Source of the DNA: Streptococcus sp. oral taxon 431
Lineage (GTDB): Bacteria > Bacillota > Bacilli > Lactobacillales > Streptococcaceae
DNA length: 49,953 nucleotides
Assembly: GCF_023115445.1 (NCBI RefSeq)
Contig: NZ_JALDUI010000011.1
Location: forward strand, 1 to 49,953
Direction of reading: 5' to 3'
Shown here in pieces: positions 44,662-49,953 of this stretch (within the stretch, counting starts at the first letter, position 1; the number at the start of each line of letters is the position of its first letter). Made by a program: the position numbers and the translations under genes. A model generated the notes under the pieces. That model had not been told where the DNA came from. It did not search any database and was given only the letters and a program-made list of their open reading frames with translations.

Positions 44662-45636
44662 ATGTCTATCACCCAACGTACTTTTAAACTCGTTCTGGCG
44701 ACCTGTTTGGCCTGTGTTCTAGCCTACTTTCTGGATTTATCTTCAGCAGTGTCCGCTGGTATCATTGCCCTATTGAGCTTATCGGATACCCGTCGAAGCA
44801 CCATTAAGCTGGCTCGCAATCGTTTATTTTCAACCCTTCTTGCTCTTTTCATTGGCGTCCTTTCCTTTTACCTGACTGGCTATCACATCTGGAGTTTTGG
44901 TCTCTATTTGGCTCTCTATGTCCCTCTGGCCTATAAACTTGGCTGGGAGATTGGCATTACCCCGAGTAGTGTCCTAGTCAGTCATCTCTTGGTTCAGAAG
45001 TCTACATCACCTGATTTGCTAGTGAATGAACTCCTCCTATTTCTGATCGGTACGGGATTCGCCTTGACTGTCAATCTTTACATGCCTTCTCGGCAAGAAG
45101 AAATCCATCTCTATCATCTCAAGGTAGAAGAAAAACTCAAACACATTTTACAACGTTTTGAATATTATCTTGGAAAGGGCGATGGTCGTAACCGTGCCCA
45201 ACTCGTTGAAGAACTGGATCAGCTCCTTGAAGAAGCTCTCAAACTGGTCTATCTTGATCACTCTGACCACCTCTTTCATCAGACCGACTATCATATCCAC
45301 TATTTCGAAATGAGACAGAGACAGAGTCGCATTCTTCGTAATATGGCCCAGCAAATCAACACCTGTAATCTAGCCGCAAGCGAAAGCCTAATCCTTGCCC
45401 AGCTATTCGCTAAAATTGCAGATCAACTCAGCCAGACCAATCCTGCCAACGATTTATTAAATGATATTGAAAGCTACCTGCAGGTATTTCGCAATCGTAA
45501 CCTCCCTAAAACAAGGGAAGAATTTGAAACGCGCGCAACCTTACTTCAACTCCTGCGCGAATTGGAAAACTTTATTCAACTGAAAGTTGACTTCTATCAA
45601 CGCTATTCTGAAGAAAAAAGCAATCTATCATCATAA
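44662..45636 (+). CDS. Aromatic-acid-exporter-like membrane protein
   Basis: A 324-residue ArAE_1/DUF939-type protein. Four hydrophobic stretches near the N-terminus (about 5-135, including LATCLACVLAYFLDL and FSTLLALFIGVLSFYL) precede a long charged cytoplasmic part (about 140-324), predicted mostly helical. Relatives resemble p-hydroxybenzoate efflux subunits; the substrate here is unknown. I start at the ATG at 44662 (MSITQRTFKL), with AGGAAA 7 nt upstream; a longer frame from 44620 lacks support. Possibly co-transcribed with sstT through the weak hairpin. Confidence 0.82.
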   Translation: MSITQRTFKLVLATCLACVLAYFLDLSSAVSAGIIALLSLSDTRRSTIKLARNRLFSTLLALFIGVLSFYLTGYHIWSFGLYLALYVPLAYKLGWEIGITPSSVLVSHLLVQKSTSPDLLVNELLLFLIGTGFALTVNLYMPSRQEEIHLYHLKVEEKLKHILQRFEYYLGKGDGRNRAQLVEELDQLLEEALKLVYLDHSDHLFHQTDYHIHYFEMRQRQSRILRNMAQQINTCNLAASESLILAQLFAKIADQLSQTNPANDLLNDIESYLQVFRNRNLPKTREEFETRATLLQLLRELENFIQLKVDFYQRYSEEKSNLSS

Positions 45637-45638
45637 AC

Positions 45639-45685
45639 AAAACACCTTTTGAACTGCGAGAACTTGCAATTCAAAAGGTGTTTTT
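45639..45685. terminator. Bidirectional terminator before the metalloprotease gene
   Basis: AACACCTTTTGAA (45641-45653) and TTCAAAAGGTGTT (45670-45682) pair perfectly, and the loop itself has a TGC/GCA stem. T-runs on both strands serve the plus-strand membrane gene and the minus-strand protease gene. The stretch 45686-45766 holds nothing else I can identify. Confidence 0.93.
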
Positions 45686-45766
45686 CTGTCTCGAACCTAG
45701 CTAACTAGTTAATCTTACCGAGTAGCAAAATTGCTATGAACTCCTAATGATAGACTTATCTTTCCC

Positions 45767-48700
45767 TTAAGAAGTATAGATGGAATTTCTAAACTCATTT
45801 GATTCCTTGAGATATGCTTTGTATATAGCTTTTTTCAACTTCTGAACAGGAGTTTCAATGAAACGGTATTGTTTTTGACTGATATTTCCTGCTTTAATCT
45901 GAGCAAGCTCTTCTTCTACCGCTACTTCCATCAATTGCTTCATTCGTTCAGGACTAGAAATCACTTCCTGCTTACCTTTGTAGTCAATGGTAATCGGTTT
46001 TAACTTACTGATATTCGCAATCCGTTCATCCATTTGTTCCTTCTTGAATTGAGCATAGGTCTTACCAGCTAAGATCTTTTCAAAGATGTATTGGTCTGAC
46101 AAGGGACGATTCTCTTTTTCTGCATCTTGCTTGTACTGATTAGAGACATAAGGAACGAAACCTTCGTAATAGCCAAGACCTGCCATGAGTTCAAAGGCTT
46201 GCTTCCTAAAGCTGATATCCCCACTCATTCCCTTATCATTTTCGTTGACACCATAAATCGTATCAAACATATCAACGGTGTAATAACCATTGGCATCTAC
46301 TTTGCCTGTAGCCGTGAATCCCTTGATAATATAGCGGTTTACTACGATGTGGTTGTCAATCAAACTATGAACATCGCCTAACTTGCTAGCATCTGCCTCT
46401 GTCAAGGCCTTGATTTCCTCACTCTGGTGGGTTGGTTTGACAGATGGATTTGGATAAGAAACAGGAGTTCTTGAACCACTTGTCGCAGTCGGAAAGAGTT
46501 GCTTGAAGTAGACTGCCTTATCTGCTACTGACAAACCCAGGCTTGCCTCAGCTTCTAGATAATCTAAAGTATAGAGAACATCGAAACTACCGTGCATATA
46601 TTCTTTCAAATCTGCGGCTGATTTAAAGCGTTCTGGTGTTTTGTTGTAAAAACTTTCTTTGTCACTCTCATCATAAACAAAGTTCAAGTTAAAGTAACTA
46701 TCTGTTTCAGGAGTGTAGGAGTTTTCAAAGATTCCACGTGCATAGAATTCTGCTCCTGTACCATCTCGTCGACCATAATTGTTAAAGAGAACTGTACGAT
46801 CCAACAAGTGAGTCATTTCATGAGAATAGGTTGCTGACCCTCGATCGTCCAAAACCCTATCAATAAAGTAGCGAACACCAGCCCCATTAGCCTCAGCACC
46901 TACTGATTGAGGCGGAGAATACATGCCTAGCGGAGACATAAAGTCCTTGACTCCCTTATCCGCCTCTGAACCAAACTCCTTGGACCAGGTTTCCTTGATA
47001 CCTGCATTTTGCTTGCTAGTATACTTTTTCATAGTATCCACAATCAAACGGTTGGTTACTAGTTTTGATTGATTGTCTTTTTTAGTGATTCTATAAAGCG
47101 TATCAACATAAGCAGCCTGACGCTCAGCTGTCAATTCAACCAGAGCCTTCACTTTTTCCAATTCAGCCTTATATTGAGTAGGATTGCTCTGAGCCAGTGA
47201 GGTATCCATATAAGTTCCGATATTCCCGTAAGAAACGGTCGCCATATTTGTAATGGCATAAATACTTGGTTCCTTGATGTTTACTAGACCTAGAAGGGTA
47301 GCCATGTTATATTGTTTGCGATTATCAATCTGTTGAGGTTCTGCCCCGTACTTGGCAGGGTCAGAGGTCAACTTCGTGTAAAGACTGACATTTTCATCTG
47401 TTTTTTCTTTAGATTTTTTCTCAACAACGATGGCTTTTGTAGCATCCTTCAACCAAGTATCACCATCCATGATTGTAAAGGTTGTTCGGTTATAGTCAAG
47501 AAAGTCTAATAGGGTTGACTTATCGGTTACTTTTCCAAAGTATGCTTCAAATGTTCTAGGACTATTGACAAGTTTCATCTCATCATAGCTCATTGAACCC
47601 AGAGATGTTAGCCATTCTAATGACGTCACCTTCTTGCCAAAAGAGCTTGGATTGTAGGCAAGAATATCACGGATATTGGTCTTGCCAAAGTCAATATTGT
47701 AGAAACGATTGATATAGGTCAAACCTAGGAGAATTTTTTCCTTATTAGCTTCTAAATCTGCCTGAACCTTGGCTCTGGTTTCTGCTGTGTTTCCGAGCAC
47801 ACTCAAGGTATGGGCTACAACTTTTTTAAGGTCTGTATCTAGGGTCTTTTTCGTTTCTTCAAGCGTATCTTTAATAGATAATCTCTCTAGATATTCTTTG
47901 CGAAGGACTTCTTTGACCTCTTCATCTGTAATAGCAGGATTTGTCTTTTTGAGTTCAATCTTCTTACTAATCACATCTCGTCCCAGAATATTTGGTCTGA
48001 GGGCGTTTGTCACGTAAGGATTGGAAAGCAAATCCACAGCCTTCATTCCTTGGCTAGCAGGCCGTACATCGATAGCATTTTCTAACTCCGTATTCACTGG
48101 AAGAAGATGTGGTTTGTTTTCTTTGGTTCCCACCAAGATGACCTTTGGCTTCATTGCTTTTGTCACAGCACTTGTTTCCGTGTGTGATAGCAATTCACCT
48201 GTTTGAGAATTTACTTCATAGACTCTGATAGTGGTGGTCTCGCCAGGCTCGCCCTGGCTTTCTAGTTTTTCAAGATTCTTATCAAGTCTTGGATCCTGAC
48301 GGCGTTCCTCCTTGATTGGAATTGGTGTCACGACGATTTCGACATTTCCGACTTTCATAACTTTATCAATCGGAACTGTTACTTCTTTTTGGTGATCTCT
48401 TTCTGTAACCTGACCTGTCTGAGTATCTACTTGGTAGGTGGTAGTCGTTTTTTCGCTTCCTTCCTTACCGGAAACAGCAACTTTTTCTGTTTGATAAGGA
48501 AGTGTTGGGTCCGCTTCATATATCGTTTTATTAGCGATAACCTTCGTTTCCACACTTGGTTTGCTTCCAACTAGAATAATCTCATCTACCTTTTCCACCA
48601 AGTTTTTTGATGTACTAGACTCTGTAATCTGGCCACTTGTTTGATCTCTTGTATATCGGGTAGTGGTTTCTACTTGTCCATTGACACCATGTGTTTTAGT

Positions 48701-49951
48701 TTTTCTAGAACCGACCTCTTGACTGTCATCTGCTTGATAAATTGTTTTATATGGGATCGTTTGGGTTTCAACTTTTGGTTGTGGTACAGGCAAAGGCTCT
48801 TTTTTAGTCCCTACAAGGATGATTTCTGAAACCGGGGCTCTTGTTATTTCATTAGAAATCAGTTTGCGACTTTCCTTGCCGTTAGGTGTCGTCACCTCGG
48901 TTAAGATGGTACGTTCACCGGCTACTCCTGCTCTGATGACACGGGTTTGACCCTTAAGCAAGTCTGGATCTTCCTGATGGATAGTATCATAGGCAACTGC
49001 TTCTGTCGTAACTTCAAGTTCTGGTTTCACTTGGACCAAGCTTGGATCACCTTCACTTGGGATTGAGGTAGATTCTACCTTAGTACCTACTGCGATAATT
49101 TCGAAAACGGGCGCGGTCGTAACTTCATTAGAGACCTGCTTGCGATTTTCCTTGCCATCTACGGTCGTCACTTCCGTTAAAATAGTGCGTTCGCCTGCTA
49201 CCCCTGCTTGGATAAGGCGAGTTTGACCCTTAAGCAAGTCTGGATCTTCCTTATGGATGGTGTCATAAGCAACTGCTTCTGTCGTCACTTCAAGCTCTGG
49301 TTTCACCTCGACCAAGCTTGGTACACCTTCACTTGGGATTGAGGTGGAGTCTACCTTAGTACCTACTGCAATGATTTCGGTAACGGGTGCGGTCGTAACT
49401 TCATTAGAGACCTGCTTGCGATTTTCCTTGCCATCTACAGTCGTAACCTCGGTTAAGATGGTACGCTCGCCTGCTAGGCCTGCTTGGATAAGGCGGGTGT
49501 GACCCTTAAGTAAGTCTGGATCATCCTGATGAAGAGTGTCATAGGCAACGGTTTCTGTCGTCACCTCTAACTCTGGCTTCTCTTGGACCAAGCTTGGAGA
49601 ATCTTCACTTGGGATTGAGGTGGAGTCTACCCTAGTACCTACTGCGATGATTTCTGAAATCGGTTCTTGGGTAACACTATTGGATTTGACTTGGCGGACT
49701 TCCTTGCTATCTACAGTCGTCACTTCCGTTAAAATAGTGCGTCCGCCTGCTACCCCTGCTCGAATGACACGGGTTTGACCCTTGAGCAAGTCTGGGTCTT
49801 CCTGATGAAGAGTATCATAAGCAACGGTTTCTGTCGTAACTTCAAGTTCTGGTTTCACCTCAACCAAGCTTGGAGTACCTTCGCTTGGAATAGAGGTGGA
49901 CTCTACCTTAGTGCCTACTGCGATAATTTCGGTAACGGGCGCGGTCGTCAC
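45767..49951 (-). CDS. M26 zinc metalloprotease, ZmpB/IgA1-protease type (partial)
   Basis: The C-terminal 1394 residues of a cell-surface protease; the N-terminus lies beyond the right edge. Residues 1-368 are four near-identical 92-residue repeats containing G5-type units, and 369-640 hold further degenerate G5-like units (PYKTIYQADDSQEVGSRKTKTHG). The M26 catalytic motif HEMTH is at 1044-1048, with the third zinc ligand Glu1068 exactly 20 residues on. The C-terminal part (about 700-1394) is the conserved peptidase region, ending FRNSIYTS. Family members cleave human IgA1 or host glycoproteins after N-terminal anchoring; the target here cannot be told. It has no LPXTG in view, as expected, since M26 anchors are N-terminal. 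Confidence 0.95.
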   Translation of the reverse strand: MTTAPVTEIIAVGTKVESTSIPSEGTPSLVEVKPELEVTTETVAYDTLHQEDPDLLKGQTRVIRAGVAGGRTILTEVTTVDSKEVRQVKSNSVTQEPISEIIAVGTRVDSTSIPSEDSPSLVQEKPELEVTTETVAYDTLHQDDPDLLKGHTRLIQAGLAGERTILTEVTTVDGKENRKQVSNEVTTAPVTEIIAVGTKVDSTSIPSEGVPSLVEVKPELEVTTEAVAYDTIHKEDPDLLKGQTRLIQAGVAGERTILTEVTTVDGKENRKQVSNEVTTAPVFEIIAVGTKVESTSIPSEGDPSLVQVKPELEVTTEAVAYDTIHQEDPDLLKGQTRVIRAGVAGERTILTEVTTPNGKESRKLISNEITRAPVSEIILVGTKKEPLPVPQPKVETQTIPYKTIYQADDSQEVGSRKTKTHGVNGQVETTTRYTRDQTSGQITESSTSKNLVEKVDEIILVGSKPSVETKVIANKTIYEADPTLPYQTEKVAVSGKEGSEKTTTTYQVDTQTGQVTERDHQKEVTVPIDKVMKVGNVEIVVTPIPIKEERRQDPRLDKNLEKLESQGEPGETTTIRVYEVNSQTGELLSHTETSAVTKAMKPKVILVGTKENKPHLLPVNTELENAIDVRPASQGMKAVDLLSNPYVTNALRPNILGRDVISKKIELKKTNPAITDEEVKEVLRKEYLERLSIKDTLEETKKTLDTDLKKVVAHTLSVLGNTAETRAKVQADLEANKEKILLGLTYINRFYNIDFGKTNIRDILAYNPSSFGKKVTSLEWLTSLGSMSYDEMKLVNSPRTFEAYFGKVTDKSTLLDFLDYNRTTFTIMDGDTWLKDATKAIVVEKKSKEKTDENVSLYTKLTSDPAKYGAEPQQIDNRKQYNMATLLGLVNIKEPSIYAITNMATVSYGNIGTYMDTSLAQSNPTQYKAELEKVKALVELTAERQAAYVDTLYRITKKDNQSKLVTNRLIVDTMKKYTSKQNAGIKETWSKEFGSEADKGVKDFMSPLGMYSPPQSVGAEANGAGVRYFIDRVLDDRGSATYSHEMTHLLDRTVLFNNYGRRDGTGAEFYARGIFENSYTPETDSYFNLNFVYDESDKESFYNKTPERFKSAADLKEYMHGSFDVLYTLDYLEAEASLGLSVADKAVYFKQLFPTATSGSRTPVSYPNPSVKPTHQSEEIKALTEADASKLGDVHSLIDNHIVVNRYIIKGFTATGKVDANGYYTVDMFDTIYGVNENDKGMSGDISFRKQAFELMAGLGYYEGFVPYVSNQYKQDAEKENRPLSDQYIFEKILAGKTYAQFKKEQMDERIANISKLKPITIDYKGKQEVISSPERMKQLMEVAVEEELAQIKAGNISQKQYRFIETPVQKLKKAIYKAYLKESNEFRNSIYTS
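48848..49951 (-). repeat. Four 276-bp tandem repeats in the metalloprotease gene
   Basis: Units at 49676-49951, 49400-49675, 49124-49399 and 48848-49123, each encoding 92 residues. Each begins APV(T/F/S)EIIAVGTKV or the variant EPISEIIAVGTRV, and runs through ELEVTTE(T/A)VAYDT. The window's last bases are inside the first unit's opening, so the array continues off the edge. Differences among copies are mostly single residues. Confidence 0.93.
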
Positions 49952-49953
49952 TT

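Noticed and set aside
48848..49951. CRISPR-like or recombination-site array
   Set aside because: The repeats are 276 bp, in frame, without spacers, and encode a repeated protein domain inside a protease.

Overview
The window is a low-GC Gram-positive chromosome segment from the Streptococcus mitis/oralis/pneumoniae group. The evidence is two BOX elements (the dispersed repeat of pneumococcus and its relatives), the StkP/PhpP pair, a YefM-YoeB toxin-antitoxin pair, a sucrose scrKAB/R cluster, a manganese-riboswitch-controlled cation ATPase beside MntE, and an M26 zinc metalloprotease with G5-type repeats. I recall the same local gene blocks in S. pneumoniae TIGR4, but from three separate places (roughly SP_1356-1361, SP_1549-1552 and SP_1721-1754). 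Their contiguity here, plus a metalloprotease gene at the right edge, suggests a non-pneumococcal mitis-group species. That is inference from memory, not an alignment.

Layout, left to right. 0.2-9.8 kb is all on the minus strand: an MTA/SAH-deaminase-like amidohydrolase behind a BOX element, a heterodimeric ABC exporter, a fused MsrA-MsrB, hom-thrB, YaaA and a degenerate peptide deformylase. 9.9-14.1 kb is metal homeostasis: a P-type Mn/Ca ATPase with a yybP-ykoY riboswitch in its leader, and divergent MntE. 14.1-19.9 kb is sucrose use: scrK and scrA on minus, scrB-scrR on plus, with a 364-bp divergent control region holding several LacI-type half-sites and a cre-like site. 19.9-20.6 kb is a small accessory insert encoding a secreted-peptide precursor and a small membrane protein behind a strong promoter with a perfect cre match. 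20.6-23.1 kb is mvaS-mvaA (upper mevalonate pathway), followed by a split ThrE-type exporter.

24.5-32.8 kb is one long minus-strand operon, gmk-rpoZ-priA-fmt-rsmB-phpP-stkP. RNase Y stands alone upstream. The yefM-yoeB module sits between two nearly identical terminators. 35.4-42.6 kb is a dense housekeeping cluster: corA, yqeG, yqeH, yhbY, nadD, yqeK, an isochorismatase-family hydrolase, rsfS, a methyltransferase and tmcAL. It mixes ribosome assembly with NAD and Ap4A metabolism. 42.7-45.6 kb has a short MscS-like channel, the Ser/Thr:Na+ symporter sstT and an aromatic-acid-exporter-like protein. The right edge is the C-terminal 1394 residues of the metalloprotease; its N-terminus lies outside the window.

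Most of the window is conserved core genome. The places that deserve a second look are the scrR-mvaA insert, the yhbY-yqeH spacer (two stem-loops and a 25-codon reading frame), the StkP with three instead of four PASTA repeats and a Ser-rich tail, the BOX elements fused to a promoter and to a stop codon, the apparently leaderless yaaA, and the tandem repeats of the metalloprotease. I saw no rRNA, tRNA, CRISPR array, prophage or insertion sequence. A wholly new multi-gene system is not evident; the peptide/membrane-protein pair is the nearest candidate.
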